Notes: generated by a model not told the origin, from the letters alone. Positions 44,018-58,690 are shown, numbered from the stretch's first letter. The stretch: 64,000 nt of DNA from Halobacillus faecis (GCF_007991335.1 NZ_BJYD01000026.1:186001-250000); one strand, 5' to 3'. Made by a program: numbers and translations.

Positions 44018-44842
44018 TTAACTAATTCTTCCGATTTCCGTCACTGCTTTTTGCATGCTTTGATCATAAGCTTTTAAGACACGCTGGTTCATTTCAAACG
44101 AACGGTATGTATTCATCATTTCAGTCATGGTTCTATTCGGATCAACATTGGAACGCTCCAGATGGTGTTGACGAATCGAGTAACCCACTCCATCTTCCGC
44201 TCCAGGGTTCACGATGAGGTTCCCTTCTTCAGAAAGGCGAAATAGACCGTTCCCTTCTTTCACCATTTGAGAAGCATCCGGCGTGTAAGACAACCCAAGT
44301 ACGAAAGCTTGTCCATCGACGGTAAGCTCTCCATCTTGTGAAACATCAAACTCCATGCCACCCGTATTTATCGGATCTCCGTTTCTATCCAAAACATAAT
44401 ACCCGAGGTTCGTCGTCAAAAACCCTTCGCCATCTACAGTAAAGTTCCCATTCCGTGTGTACCGCTCTTCTCCATCCTCATTCTGGACACGAAAAAAAAG
44501 GGAACCGGATTCGTCAGGTACCTCATTTTGTACAAGGGCAAGGTCTGTCCCCACCCCTGTTTCTTTCAGATCTCCTTGAACAAACGAAGGAACGGCTTCC
44601 TGCATATACACCCCTGTGTTAAGGGATCCTACATGTCCGCCATCAGGTATTTTGAATCCATTCTTCGTCGGAATCGTCTTGCTTCCCATCCGCTCTATTA
44701 ATAGCTCTGGAAAAGCACGCATCGTCCCCTGGTCTGCTTTGTAGCCTGGTGTGTAGGCGTTCGCCATATTATTCGACAACGTTTCCTGCATCCTCTGGTT
44801 GGCCATCATACCTGCTGCTGCTGTGTAAAATCCCCTTAACAA
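44018..44842 (-). CDS. flhO: flagellar hook-basal body protein FlhO
   Basis: A 274-residue FlgF/FlgG-like rod component. It opens with GFYTAAAGMMANQRMQETLSNN and ends with RSNVDPNRTMTEMMNTYRSFEMNQRVLKAYDQS (key parts SNVDP, AYRSFE-type helix), matching FlhO. The start is TTG at 44842, with AAGGAG 10 bases upstream. It lies 30 bp downstream of mbl, as in B. subtilis, where the three genes are adjacent. No other flagellar genes occur in the window. Confidence 0.88.
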   Translation of the reverse strand: MLRGFYTAAAGMMANQRMQETLSNNMANAYTPGYKADQGTMRAFPELLIERMGSKTIPTKNGFKIPDGGHVGSLNTGVYMQEAVPSFVQGDLKETGVGTDLALVQNEVPDESGSLFFRVQNEDGEERYTRNGNFTVDGEGFLTTNLGYYVLDRNGDPINTGGMEFDVSQDGELTVDGQAFVLGLSYTPDASQMVKEGNGLFRLSEEGNLIVNPGAEDGVGYSIRQHHLERSNVDPNRTMTEMMNTYRSFEMNQRVLKAYDQSMQKAVTEIGRIS

Positions 44843-44872
44843 GGTGTCTTCACTCCTTCCGACCTATCTAAA

Positions 44873-45871
44873 CTAGAGTTTCGTTGAAATACGCTCATCT
44901 ATATTCTCAAGCATAATGCCTGTACCTGTAGCCACACAATCCATCGGGGATTCAGCCACAAGGACAGGAACTTTCAGCTCTTCAGCAAGCAGTTGGTCAA
45001 TGCCATGTAGAAGAGCACCGCCGCCTGTCATGATGACTCCACGGTCAATGATATCCGCAGACAGTTCAGGTGGAGTGCGCTCCAGCACTTGTTTCGCTGC
45101 TTGAATGATGACCTGTACAGACTCACGTAAAGATCTTTCAATTTCTTCAGAATTGACGGAGATCGTCCGTGGTAATCCCGACACCATATCTCGGCCGCGG
45201 ATTTCAATTTCCTCATTTCTTGAACCAGGGAAAACCGTGGCCACGCTGATTTTGATATCTTCAGCTGTCCGCTCTCCGATCAACAGTTTATACTCTTTTT
45301 TAATGTATTGTAGAATCTCATGATCAAACTTATCACCGGCCATTTTAATGGAAGAAGCCGTAACAATATCACCCATGGACAAAACAGCGACATCCGTTGT
45401 GCCACCTCCGATATCGACAACCATGTTCCCGCTTGGTTGGAAGATATCCATTCCGGCACCAATCGCTGCTACCTTAGGCTCTTCTTCTAAATATACTTTT
45501 TTACCACCGGATTTCTCAGCCGCTTCTTTGATCGCTTTTTGCTCCACTTTCGTAATGTTCGTCGGGCAACAGATCAACATGCGCGGTTTTGATAAGAATC
45601 CTCTCACGTTCGTTTTTTGGATAAAGTGCTTCAACATCGCCTCAGTAACGTCAAAATCTGCAATGACACCGTCCTTCAAAGGTCGGATGGCTTCAATGTT
45701 GCCTGGCGTACGTCCGACCATCCGGCGGGCCTCTTCACCTACCTCCAGTACCTTCCCAGTATTACGGTCCATGGCAACCACAGACGGTTCGTTCAATACA
45801 ATTCCTTTACCTTTTACGTGGATGAGTACGTTCGCTGTACCCAGGTCAATTCCTATATCTCTCGCAAACAT
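44873..45871 (-). CDS. mbl: rod-shape-determining MreB-like protein Mbl
   Basis: An actin-like cytoskeletal ATPase guiding cell-wall synthesis along the cylinder. The 332 residues have phosphate 1 motif IGIDLGTANVLI, phosphate 2 VDIGGGTTDVAVLS (about 155), and adenosine motif ITGGGALLHGID (about 280). The N-terminus MFARDIGIDLG is typical of Mbl/MreB. Gene order spoIIID-mbl-flhO-flhP supports Mbl rather than MreB. No terminator separates it from spoIIID upstream. Confidence 0.94.
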   Translation of the reverse strand: MFARDIGIDLGTANVLIHVKGKGIVLNEPSVVAMDRNTGKVLEVGEEARRMVGRTPGNIEAIRPLKDGVIADFDVTEAMLKHFIQKTNVRGFLSKPRMLICCPTNITKVEQKAIKEAAEKSGGKKVYLEEEPKVAAIGAGMDIFQPSGNMVVDIGGGTTDVAVLSMGDIVTASSIKMAGDKFDHEILQYIKKEYKLLIGERTAEDIKISVATVFPGSRNEEIEIRGRDMVSGLPRTISVNSEEIERSLRESVQVIIQAAKQVLERTPPELSADIIDRGVIMTGGGALLHGIDQLLAEELKVPVLVAESPMDCVATGTGIMLENIDERISTKL

Positions 45872-46126
45872 GTTCTGTAGATCCTCCCTATTGTAAAAAA
45901 CATAATCCTAGTAACGTGCAGGGCCCTCGTAATCCGTTACGTTACAACGGCAATGGAGATCAATCTCCTTCAACTTATATTTCCCTATTGTTTCAAGTTC
46001 TATTTTCGATTTAAATCATGCACATCTAGTTCTTTATTCTATCACAAAATTACGACATCCGTCTCTTGAGAGATGAAAAAAGTTACCAAATATCGAGGGA
46101 ATGTGACAAAGGGAGGAAAACAGTGT

Positions 46127-46408
46127 TCATGCGAGAGGTTGAACAGGTTGATCATCCACCAATTGGGCTTTGTACTTTCTCCTGGTTGCTTCTCCACCTC
46201 TGAGGTGGCGGATTTCTTTATGGTGGTCGAGGATCTTCTTCACTTCCTTGGCAAGTTCGGGATTCACTTCCGGAAGTCTTTCCGTCAAGTCTTTGTGGAC
46301 CGTACTTTTAGAAACTCCAAATTCTTTGGCAATGACTCTTACCGTTTTTTTCGTTTCAATAATGTGCTCTCCAATCTTGATGGTCCTCTCTTTGATGTAA
46401 TCATGCAC
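46127..46408 (-). CDS. spoIIID: sporulation transcription factor SpoIIID
   Basis: A 93-residue DNA-binding regulator that acts in the mother cell with sigma-E. It begins VHDYIKERTIKIGEHIIETKKTVRV and has the helix-turn-helix AKEFGVSKSTVHKDLTERL, then a conserved KEIRHLRGGEATRRKYK basic tail; nearly the same as in B. subtilis. The start is GTG at 46408, with AGGAGG 8 bases upstream; the earlier ATG at 46438 overlaps that site and is rejected. A good sigma-E promoter lies about 140 bp upstream. Confidence 0.95.
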   Translation of the reverse strand: MHDYIKERTIKIGEHIIETKKTVRVIAKEFGVSKSTVHKDLTERLPEVNPELAKEVKKILDHHKEIRHLRGGEATRRKYKAQLVDDQPVQPLA

Positions 46409-46750
46409 TCCACTCGCCTCCTGTGATTGACTATCCAAGGGGGTGGGATTCTTAGGAAAGCGGTTCTATTATGTTGTGTGGGTGTTTACTCTGGAAGTTA
46501 AATCATGCTGGATCACCCTGGATGTTACCGAGTGCTCGGTTATCCTCATTGTATTAATAAAAGTTCTAAGATATGCCAGATGATGCATGGGCCGATGTGA
46601 TTTCTTGTAATTTCATGCTCGATACACTTCACAGAAAACCATTTCTTCATCTTATGTAACACAAACAGCCCTACATGCTTAAACGCATAACCCTAATAAA
46701 CACCTACCTGATTTAACCAAATAAAAAAATGAGGGCAGAACCCTCATTTT
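46409..46750. other. 342-bp spacer: spoIIID promoter region and spoIIQ terminator
   Basis: Non-coding. It contains the sigma-E promoter of spoIIID, a small ACCGAG/CTCGGT stem near 46527, and the spoIIQ terminator at 46723. Confidence 0.55.
46548..46577 (-). promoter_or_regulatory. sigma-E promoter of spoIIID
   Basis: -35 GGCATATC (46570-46577), 14-bp spacer, -10 AATACAAT (46548-46555); close to the sigma-E consensus GKCATATT / CATACAMT. The leader is about 135 bases. Confidence 0.65.
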
Positions 46751-46752
46751 TT
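46723..46752 (-). terminator. terminator of spoIIQ
   Basis: AAATGAGGG / CCCTCATTT stem with long T-run. Confidence 0.88.
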
Positions 46753-47689
46753 AAGTCTGTGTGGTAGAGATGGAAGAGGCACTATCTTCATCTGGTGTTT
46801 GCTCTTCATCTTCAGAACCAGCTGGATCTTCATCCGTATTCAATTCTTCCTCTGTAGACTGCTCTGCATCGTCAGAAGGTTGTTCGGCATCATCAGAAGA
46901 TTGCTCTGTACCTTCAGCAGGCTCTTCGCCATCTTCTTGTGGCTCTTCAGCTGGAGCGTCTTCTTCCTGAGCTTCTTGTCCAGCATTCTCAATGATTTTA
47001 CTCATTGGCTGACCGAAAAACTCTTCAGGGTTGACAGGCTGTCCATCACTGCGTACTTCAAAGTGTACGTGGACACCACTCGCTTGTCCGAAGGAGTTCT
47101 TACCTGCAGAACCAAGAACTTCACCTTGGGCTACATCGGATCCTGCTAATACATCGACATCTTCTAAACTAGCATACACAGTTGAAATGTTTTCATCGTG
47201 TGTGATTTCAATAACATTGCCGTATAGCGGATCTTCTTTAACTTCTGTAACTGTTCCTGACAAAGCTGCTGTCACTTCGAAAGCTTCTCCATCTTCTCTA
47301 GTAATGTCTACGCCTTCACTTTGGTAGTACTTATTGTTGTATAGGACCAGTGCACTTTCTTGATCTTGCTCGGAAGCGTTGTAATCATAGAATTTAGTGA
47401 CAATGGATGCTGCCTTTTCGTCAGCTACAGGCATTTCCAAGTTTTCCTGATGTTCCATGACTGGTACAGTATCTTTCTCATTATCTGCCGTCAAAAACTC
47501 ATCCTGGACTTTGGAATCTGGTTGCTCTGCGATTTGGTCTTCCAAATCACTGGCTCCCTGCTGATACCAGAACACTCCGACAAGTACTAATGCAGCCACT
47601 GACAAATACAATGCTGGGTACAACCACTTCTTGCGCATCAAGCGTTTGAACTTTAATTTAGTCACGCTTTTCTTACCTTCTTCTTTCAT
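46751..47689 (-). CDS. spoIIQ: forespore protein SpoIIQ (degenerate M23/LytM domain)
   Basis: Spans the inner forespore membrane and links to SpoIIIAH, helping engulfment. The 312-residue protein has a basic cytoplasmic tail, one membrane span (WLYPALYLSVAALVLVGVFW) and an extracellular M23-like domain (EAFEVTAALSGTVTEVKEDPLYGN...HVHFEVRSDGQPVNPEEF). The HVHF pair remains, but the YAHL motif of active enzymes is YASL here, as in inactive SpoIIQ. The C-terminal 80 residues are a highly acidic Glu/Asp/Ser tail. Start at 47689 follows GAGGTG by 6 bases. Confidence 0.92.
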   Translation of the reverse strand: MKEEGKKSVTKLKFKRLMRKKWLYPALYLSVAALVLVGVFWYQQGASDLEDQIAEQPDSKVQDEFLTADNEKDTVPVMEHQENLEMPVADEKAASIVTKFYDYNASEQDQESALVLYNNKYYQSEGVDITREDGEAFEVTAALSGTVTEVKEDPLYGNVIEITHDENISTVYASLEDVDVLAGSDVAQGEVLGSAGKNSFGQASGVHVHFEVRSDGQPVNPEEFFGQPMSKIIENAGQEAQEEDAPAEEPQEDGEEPAEGTEQSSDDAEQPSDDAEQSTEEELNTDEDPAGSEDEEQTPDEDSASSISTTQT

Positions 47690-47861
47690 GTTCATCACCT
47701 CAAAAACCATTCTGAACACTTCTTTGGGATTATATACATTCGCAGGAAAAAATTTATAAATCATAGAGTGCTTGTTCAAGAATCGCTCCCCGAGATAACC
47801 GGAGTTCGTTTGCCAGATTGAGCGTAGGGGAAGTGGCGAGCTTCCCAACCACCCCATTCGA

Positions 47862-47898
47862 TGTATGTGAGAAACGAATCCCTTCACCAAGCTGGATT
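47862..47898. repeat. 37-bp dispersed repeat, copy 2
   Basis: TGTATGTGAGAAACGAATCC at its start; 32 of 37 bases match the sequence at 39158-39194. Both copies are in spacers. Confidence 0.55.
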
Positions 47899-48028
47899 GT
47901 CTTCCGCTATCCCAATTGTTAAAAGCATAAAACGCTCTGTATCAAGCTTTTAGAGTTCAAGTACCTAGGCATGGGCGTTTTAATCTTATACTCCAATCAA
48001 ACAGAATAGCTGTTTTTTTCTGGAAGTG

Positions 48029-48208
48029 GTTTCGAGACACTGATATAGCAAAGGGGCGGAGGGGAATGGCGAGACTCCTACCTTAAGTGTTCAGGCGCCT
48101 CGATCAGCGGCGTATGGACTGGACTGAGCTGGCGGAGATAAAGGAAACACGTAGAACGGAGTGATTCGATGTTGACTTATCGTACAGAAACGAGGGAAGT
48201 CTCGAAAC
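48029..48208. repeat. 180-bp non-coding element with inverted ends
   Basis: Bounded by GTTTCGAGAC (48029-48038) and GTCTCGAAAC (48199-48208). It contains GGGAATGGCGAGACTCCTAC, a sequence type I recall as recurring in Bacillaceae genomes. A partial match to one end is at 63957. No protein is encoded. Confidence 0.5.
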
Positions 48209-48260
48209 TGAGCCTTCAAGAAACCTACCATATTGTTGCATGAAATCAGTTTGAACAACG

Positions 48261-48290
48261 AAAAAAGAGCTGCCCTGGGCAGCTCTTTAG
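48261..48290 (-). terminator. terminator of spoIID
   Basis: AAGAGCTGCCC / GGGCAGCTCTT perfect stem then TTTTTT; starts at the stop codon. Confidence 0.88.
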
Positions 48291-49312
48291 TTTACGGTGT
48301 CTTCTTTTTCAATGGTTAAGGAAGCCGTTTGTGTGCTTATTGGTGCAATTTCTGTATCTTGATAATAGTGATGGATAATTTCTTTGTAATCTTTCCCTGA
48401 TTTTGCCATGCCATTGGCCCCGTACTGACTCATTCCTACGCCATGACCATAACCCCTCGTTGTGAAGATGACATGGTCCCCTTTTTGCTTAATACTGAAA
48501 TCACTGGAGGGCAGGCCGATTTTTTCACGAATTTCTCTTCCAGAAAATGTATGATCACCGAAATGAACTTCGTCCACCCGGTTTCCTTCTGTCTTCGTCA
48601 TTGTTGACTGTTGGATTCCTGCACCTATGCTTACTCCCAAGGTCTGCTCAAGCTCTGCAACGGTGATGATTTTTTGATCGGCGAACTTAGGTGATTCCTG
48701 ATCCCATGGACTTTCCACACTTTGAAGGTATGGAATATCATGCTCCCAATAATCTCCTGCGTTTTCTGTGTAGCCGTTGCTCGTTGAAAAGAAAGCTGCT
48801 GTAATCGGCTGTTGTTCATACGTAATGATTTCACCTTTTGTGGCATTGACAGCTGCTGTGATTTTTTTCATGTTTTCTTCATATTTGTCTTTCCATTGAC
48901 TTCGTAGTTGTTCTTCATCTTTATACACTTGATGGCTGACCGTATCGGTAACATCTGCTTCTGCCGACACTTTTTCACCTTGAACTAAGTGACGGGTAAT
49001 GTACGTTCTTGCAGCAAGGGCCTGGGCTTTGAGTGCTTCCATTTCGAAATTTACAGGCATTTCAGAAGCAACGACACGAGCAACATAACTTTCTAAAGGA
49101 ACTTCTTCAATCTCTTTTGTCGTGCTACGTAATACGTTGACCGCAAATGGAGAGTCCTCCACGCTAGCAGCTTCTTCTGTTTGCGGGGTTTCCGTCACTT
49201 CTTCCGTACCCCCGGAATTCGTAAATGGGACGACGATCATCGTTGGTAGGATCAGTATTATTGTGAATAAACCACATACAGCAAGTATTCCGATTCTATT
49301 GTTTTTTCTCAT
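48287..49312 (-). CDS. spoIID: stage II sporulation protein D, peptidoglycan lytic enzyme
   Basis: A membrane-anchored lytic transglycosylase needed to thin the septum during engulfment. The 341-residue protein has one membrane span (IGILAVCGLFTIILILPTMIV) and the SpoIID domain: VARVVASEMPVNFEMEALKAQALAARTY (catalytic Glu in ASEM), DTVSHQVY, ITAAFFSTSNGYTEN, and GRGYGHGVGMSQYGANGMA (here GHGVGMSQYG). The second of two close ATGs (49312) is 7 bases from AGGAGG and preferred. A hairpin terminator begins at its stop codon. Confidence 0.93.
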   Translation of the reverse strand: MRKNNRIGILAVCGLFTIILILPTMIVVPFTNSGGTEEVTETPQTEEAASVEDSPFAVNVLRSTTKEIEEVPLESYVARVVASEMPVNFEMEALKAQALAARTYITRHLVQGEKVSAEADVTDTVSHQVYKDEEQLRSQWKDKYEENMKKITAAVNATKGEIITYEQQPITAAFFSTSNGYTENAGDYWEHDIPYLQSVESPWDQESPKFADQKIITVAELEQTLGVSIGAGIQQSTMTKTEGNRVDEVHFGDHTFSGREIREKIGLPSSDFSIKQKGDHVIFTTRGYGHGVGMSQYGANGMAKSGKDYKEIIHHYYQDTEIAPISTQTASLTIEKEDTVN

Positions 49313-49382
49313 CCGCATCCTCCTGGTTACAAAGTAAATCCCTCTACTAAAAATGTATCCAGAAATAGAAGATGATAGAACT

Positions 49383-49430
49383 AAAAAAGCTTACCTATTT
49401 CAAAAATATTGAAACAGGCAAGCTAAAAAG
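49383..49430 (-). terminator. terminator of murAA
   Basis: Long stem AGCTTGCCTGTTTCAA / TTGAAATAGGTAAGCT with T-runs, just after the murAA stop. Confidence 0.85.
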
Positions 49431-49439
49431 ATGTATATA

Positions 49440-50750
49440 TTATAATGTCGATACTGATTCGCTTGGTTCGTGATCTTCTGAATATACTTCTTCTTCTCTG
49501 ACACGCTCAATATCAGCGCCTAGGGTAGCTAATTTCTCAGCAAAATCCACATATCCACGATCCAGATGCTTAAGCTCCGTCACTCTTGTATAACCGTCAG
49601 CCACTAATCCGGCTAGAATCAATGCAGCTCCGGCTCTCAAGTCGGTTGCGGCAACTTCTGCACCTTGTAAGGAAGATGGTCCTTCTACAATGACACTGCG
49701 ACCTTCAATTTTCAAATTCGCGTTCATACGACGGAATTCTTCGACATGCATAAAGCGATTTTCAAATACCGTCTCTGTAATGACACTCGTACCTGCTGCA
49801 TTCAGCATGAGAGCCATCATTTGAGATTGCATGTCTGTCGGGAAGCCAGGGTGTGGCATCGTTTTAATGTCTGTTGCTTGAAGAATATCTGGACCAATGA
49901 CACGCAGTCCATTCTCTTCTTCTTGAATGATGACGCCCATCTCTTCCATTTTAGACACAAGGGGACGTAGGTGTTCATGCATCGCACCTTGTACGAGAAC
50001 ATTCCCTCCGGTAATCGCTGCAGCTACCATGAATGTACCTGCTTCGATACGGTCTGGGATAATGGTATGAGTCGTACCAACAAGTTTCTCTACACCCTCG
50101 ATGCGGATTGTTTCTGTCCCTGCACCAACGATGTTTGCACCCATTTTATTCAAATAGTTTGCAAGGTCGACAATTTCCGGTTCTTTCGCACAATTCTCAA
50201 GAATCGTTCTTCCTTCTGCAAGAGCTGCAGCCATCATGACGTTTTCCGTTGCACCAACACTAGGAACATCGAAGTAAATTTTTGCACCTTTTAATCGGCC
50301 TTTCACTTCTGCTTCAACATAGCCGTTTCCAACGGTTACTTCAGCTCCCATTGCCTCGAAGCCTTTCAAGTGCTGATCAATCGGACGTGAACCGATCGCA
50401 CATCCTCCTGGCATAGCAACCTTAGCATGGCCATACCGGGCCAAAAGTGGTCCCAATACAAGAACAGAGGCGCGCATTTTCCTTACATATTCAATTGGTG
50501 CTTCTGTTTCCAATTCACTAGAAGCATCTACCGTGACTGTGTTACCCACCATATTTACATCTGCATTCATATGTCGGATCACTTCATTGATCGTATATAC
50601 ATCAGCTAATGCGGGTACTTCGTGCAGTACGCTTTTTCCTTCACTTGCAATAATACTTGCTGCGATGACAGGCAGTACGGCATTCTTGGCACCTTCTGCT
50701 TTGACGGTACCATTCAGCTGCCTCCCACCACGGACGATGATTTTTTCCAA
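49440..50750 (-). CDS. murAA: UDP-N-acetylglucosamine 1-carboxyvinyltransferase
   Basis: First committed step of peptidoglycan synthesis; transfers enolpyruvate to UDP-GlcNAc. The 436 residues contain [14 protein letters not shown] (about 19), and the active-site Cys in [16 protein letters not shown] (about 115), plus [13 protein letters not shown]. Fosfomycin sensitivity follows from that Cys in this family. The start is TTG at 50750 with GGAGGAG 8-10 bases upstream. Its place next to spoIID and ywmB favours murAA (the main copy) over murAB. Confidence 0.95.
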   Translation of the reverse strand: MEKIIVRGGRQLNGTVKAEGAKNAVLPVIAASIIASEGKSVLHEVPALADVYTINEVIRHMNADVNMVGNTVTVDASSELETEAPIEYVRKMRASVLVLGPLLARYGHAKVAMPGGCAIGSRPIDQHLKGFEAMGAEVTVGNGYVEAEVKGRLKGAKIYFDVPSVGATENVMMAAALAEGRTILENCAKEPEIVDLANYLNKMGANIVGAGTETIRIEGVEKLVGTTHTIIPDRIEAGTFMVAAAITGGNVLVQGAMHEHLRPLVSKMEEMGVIIQEEENGLRVIGPDILQATDIKTMPHPGFPTDMQSQMMALMLNAAGTSVITETVFENRFMHVEEFRRMNANLKIEGRSVIVEGPSSLQGAEVAATDLRAGAALILAGLVADGYTRVTELKHLDRGYVDFAEKLATLGADIERVREEEVYSEDHEPSESVSTL

Positions 50751-50784
50751 GGTTCATTCTCCTCCGCGTCCATATTCACTATTA

Positions 50785-51492
50785 TTAATATTCAGCAGTT
50801 ATTATGGGTGTGCCAATCGTGATGTTTGTCTCCCCGCCCAAAGTTCGGGTCGCGAATTGAACGTTCATTATTCGATCCCCAGCATCAATGGCCTGATCCC
50901 ACTTTTGGGTGTATCCGGTCCTGCTCGTCCAACCGTTCTCGTCGATTTCATCTATTGTTGTTATGTCGAAAGCTTGTTTGAATTTTTTATACACTAAAAC
51001 ATCATCAATAATACCACTAAATTTGGTCTTAATACAAGAGAAATTAGTGACATTTTCTGAGAAAAATCGACGAGATATCTCATTCATGCTTGTTTGATTA
51101 ATGTTTGTTAATGAAGGTGTTCCCTGTCCTTCTGTGGTATAAACCACTTCCACATCGCTCCACGCATTTTTTGGAACAATCATACTAAAACTTTCGATGA
51201 TTTGTTCGTTTTTATGACTGTTTTTGACAGTGTACTTTACCGCATTGACCGTGATCTCTTCCCTAACGACAGAATCAGACCAAAACTCTAAGAGATCCTT
51301 TTTCAACCGGTCTGCCTTTTTTCTAGACACCTTTTCTTTCATCGTTATCGTCCAGCCACTCACTTCAAGCTGCTTATCCGCAGCAAATGACGAAAACTCC
51401 ATGAGTGTTTCTTGAGCCTCTGTCATTTCCTGTGGATAAGCACCTGTTCCTATAATAAATAGAGCAATTATTCCAGCCAAAACACTTTTCAT
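50785..51492 (-). CDS. ywmB: YwmB-like TATA-box-binding-fold protein
   Basis: A 235-residue protein of the YwmB family (DUF1779), with a signal-like N-terminus MKSVLAGIIALFIIGTGAYPQE. The body has alternating helical and strand regions: EVSGWTITMKEKVSRKKADRLKKDLLEF, FSGIIDDVLVYKKF, and a C-terminal FATRTLGGETNITIGTPIITAEY. The function is unknown. It sits between murAA and ywzB as in B. subtilis. The start at 51492 follows GGGGAGG; a longer reading has no site. Confidence 0.85.
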   Translation of the reverse strand: MKSVLAGIIALFIIGTGAYPQEMTEAQETLMEFSSFAADKQLEVSGWTITMKEKVSRKKADRLKKDLLEFWSDSVVREEITVNAVKYTVKNSHKNEQIIESFSMIVPKNAWSDVEVVYTTEGQGTPSLTNINQTSMNEISRRFFSENVTNFSCIKTKFSGIIDDVLVYKKFKQAFDITTIDEIDENGWTSRTGYTQKWDQAIDAGDRIMNVQFATRTLGGETNITIGTPIITAEY

Positions 51493-51594
51493 TTTGAATG
51501 CCTCCCCAAGCATTTTCTTACTATAAGTTTGACCTGAGAAGGGGACATTCATACGATACATTTCCTAACAACTTTAGACATTTGTCTTCCGTCA

Positions 51595-51828
51595 TTAAAA
51601 TAAATAAATGAGGCTGTTAGACCATTTAATAAAATCAAGAAAGAAATTGCTCACCGTTGTACCTAAAGCGATGGTAACTATAATCAGCAATGCTCTTGCT
51701 TCAAAGACTTTGTTTTTCCTGAAGAATGCATCAAAGTTGATGGACTGTAATACCCTCCAGGTGATAATAATAAAGATCAAATGCGAGGTCATGCTAAGAA
51801 TTGCTTCTTCCGCAAAGTATTGTTCCAT
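51595..51828 (-). CDS. ywzB: DUF1146 (YwzB-like) membrane protein
   Basis: A 77-residue protein with two membrane spans (LSMTSHLIFIIITWRVLQ and LLIIVTIALGTTVSNFFLDFI). The middle has INFDAFFRKNKVFEARAL, typical of DUF1146/YwzB, found downstream of atpC in Bacillaceae. The function is unknown. It is preceded by a long AT-rich gap and the atpC terminator, so it probably starts its own transcript, perhaps with ywmB. Confidence 0.82.
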   Translation of the reverse strand: MEQYFAEEAILSMTSHLIFIIITWRVLQSINFDAFFRKNKVFEARALLIIVTIALGTTVSNFFLDFIKWSNSLIYLF

Positions 51829-52002
51829 AGGTGCTGCTCCTTCCCTGAGGTATGTCGAGATTCCTCATCTCTTCATCAAAAGTTCAAGATAAATTGACAA
51901 AAGAGGGAATATTCTACTCCATTTCCCGGGCAATAATAGATATTTCACATCATTTAGACGAGACTATCCAAAATTCGCTGACGAAAAAAACTGGTATTTT
52001 TC

Positions 52003-52033
52003 ACAAAAAAACTGCTCTCATAAAGAAAGCAGT

Positions 52034-52036
<3 letters not shown>
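52003..52036 (-). terminator. terminator of the atp operon
   Basis: AAACTGCT...AGCAGTTT stem followed by T7, overlapping the atpC stop. Confidence 0.82.
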
Positions 52037-52483
<447 letters not shown>

Positions 52484-52510
52484 TCAAGTCCCTCTATCCA
52501 CCAGACCTGT

Positions 52511-54831
<2,321 letters not shown>

Positions 54832-54858
54832 TCACCACCCTTTCTAGCTATGATTCAT

Positions 54859-56373
<1,515 letters not shown>

Positions 56374-56382
56374 TCACCCCTA

Positions 56383-56931
56383 TCATCTATTGTTCGCAGA
56401 AACTAACTTACGCTCTATGCGGCGAAGTTTTCCACTGACAGAACCATCAAATATGCGATTACCGACTCTCAGGCGAAGGCCGCCAAGGATGGAAGGGTCT
56501 ACGATATTCGTAAGGTTCAAGGATTGTTTACCTACTTTTGGTGCAAATGTTTCTGAAATGCGTTGTTTTTCAGCTTCAGAAAGTTCCCTTACAGAGTAAA
56601 CATCCGCATCTGCAATGCCTTTGGCATCGTTCATCATTTCGATATAAAATCCGATCATATCAATTATGATATCCTCACGATGCCTTTCCACTAACAGTTT
56701 TAAAGTATTGACGATTTCAGAAGAAAAAGACTGAAACGAATCGCCGACCAACTTTTTCTTCTGTTCCATGGAGAACCGTGGGTGGTTCAGGAATGAGATG
56801 ATTTCCTTGTTGCCGCGAAAAACATCACGTAGAGTTACCAATTCGGATTCAAATTGTTCTAGTTTCGACTTTTCTTTTCCAAGTTGAAAAAGTGCGTCTG
56901 CATAGCGTTTAGCAATGATAGTTTGACTCAT
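56383..56931 (-). CDS. atpH: ATP synthase delta subunit
   Basis: Links F1 to the peripheral stalk, 182 residues. The N-terminal helical domain opens [15 protein letters not shown], and the C-terminal part has [19 protein letters not shown] and [28 protein letters not shown] (typical GGxxIRVGxxxxDxSVxxKL). It overlaps atpF by ATGA at 56928-56931. Confidence 0.96.
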   Translation of the reverse strand: MSQTIIAKRYADALFQLGKEKSKLEQFESELVTLRDVFRGNKEIISFLNHPRFSMEQKKKLVGDSFQSFSSEIVNTLKLLVERHREDIIIDMIGFYIEMMNDAKGIADADVYSVRELSEAEKQRISETFAPKVGKQSLNLTNIVDPSILGGLRLRVGNRIFDGSVSGKLRRIERKLVSANNR

Positions 56932-57449
56932 CGCTCTTCGCCTGCCTCATCGATATATTGGTTGATCAGCGCCTCTTGATCCTTTTGGGAAAGTTCTTTT
57001 TCAATCACTTTCGATGCAATCATGACAGACATAGTTGCCACTTGATCTTTAAGGGCTTGGACAGCTTTTTCTTTCTCCTGCTCGATTTCCTGACGAGCAG
57101 ATTCCTTGATGCGTTCAGCTTCAGCACGTGCTGACTCGAGAATATCTCTTTCTTGCTGGCCTGCTGTTTTACGAGCATCCTCAATGATATTCTGTGCATC
57201 CTGGCGTGTCGCTTTCAACTCTTCAGAAGCTTCACGCTGCATGCGCTGCGCTTCTTCACGACTTTTTTCGGCCGTGTTGATTTCATTTGCTACGTAATCT
57301 TCACGTTCTTTCATCATGTTCATCAATGGTCCCCATGCGAACTTACCTAAAAGAGCAAGTAGACCAAGGAAGAAAACAAGCTGAATGATCATGTCACCTA
57401 TGTTAAGTCCTCCAGCTCCGAGGACCAGACTCTCTGTGAATCCTTGCAC
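56928..57449 (-). CDS. atpF: ATP synthase b subunit
   Basis: Peripheral stalk subunit, 173 residues. One N-terminal membrane span ([27 protein letters not shown]) is followed by a long polar helix (about 45-165) rich in Glu, Ala, Arg and Gln with a final [20 protein letters not shown]. The start is GTG at 57449 (VQGFTES), with GAGGAG 8 bases upstream; a reading from 57473 is not supported. It is separated from atpE by an unusual 231-bp gap. Confidence 0.93.
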   Translation of the reverse strand: MQGFTESLVLGAGGLNIGDMIIQLVFFLGLLALLGKFAWGPLMNMMKEREDYVANEINTAEKSREEAQRMQREASEELKATRQDAQNIIEDARKTAGQQERDILESARAEAERIKESARQEIEQEKEKAVQALKDQVATMSVMIASKVIEKELSQKDQEALINQYIDEAGEER

Positions 57450-57680
57450 AGTTTTCACTCCTCTCCACACCATCTCGTAACAGGTTTACACTTCATTAAT
57501 TCCGCAGCCCTTCATTGATGCTAGGGCTAGACAAGCGAAAAACCCGGCTTCCGCTGCAAATACAGCTTCCGTCGAAGTTTTCTTACCGTGACTTTCGGGT
57601 ATAAAGTTTTCGTAAGGTATAAAGGAAAGGCGAAGATCGATGGAGTTGAACTTCGCCAAAAGCGTATATGCTCGTCCTAA
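57450..57680 (-). other. structured 231-bp spacer between atpE and atpF
   Basis: Several stems are visible on the minus strand: GGCGAAG/CTTCGCC near 57630-57660 and AAGCTG/CAGC near 57555-57575. It has no gene. It could stabilise the atpE message or limit read-through to raise c-subunit levels. Confidence 0.5.
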
Positions 57681-57938
<258 letters not shown>

Positions 57939-57943
57939 TTATA

Positions 57944-58675
<732 letters not shown>

Positions 58676-58690
58676 CTACCTTCCATCATG

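Larger units (their letters stand above)
47690..48286. other. 597-bp repeat-rich spacer between spoIIQ and spoIID
   Basis: Non-coding, the largest gap in the window. It holds the second 37-bp repeat, a long structured element with inverted ends, and the spoIID terminator. The sigma-F promoter of spoIIQ should lie at its left end, but no convincing site was found. Confidence 0.55.

Noticed and set aside
45872-46126. GTAACG...CGTTAC inverted repeat before mbl
   Set aside because: Weak stem with long loop and no T-run; not called as terminator or operator.
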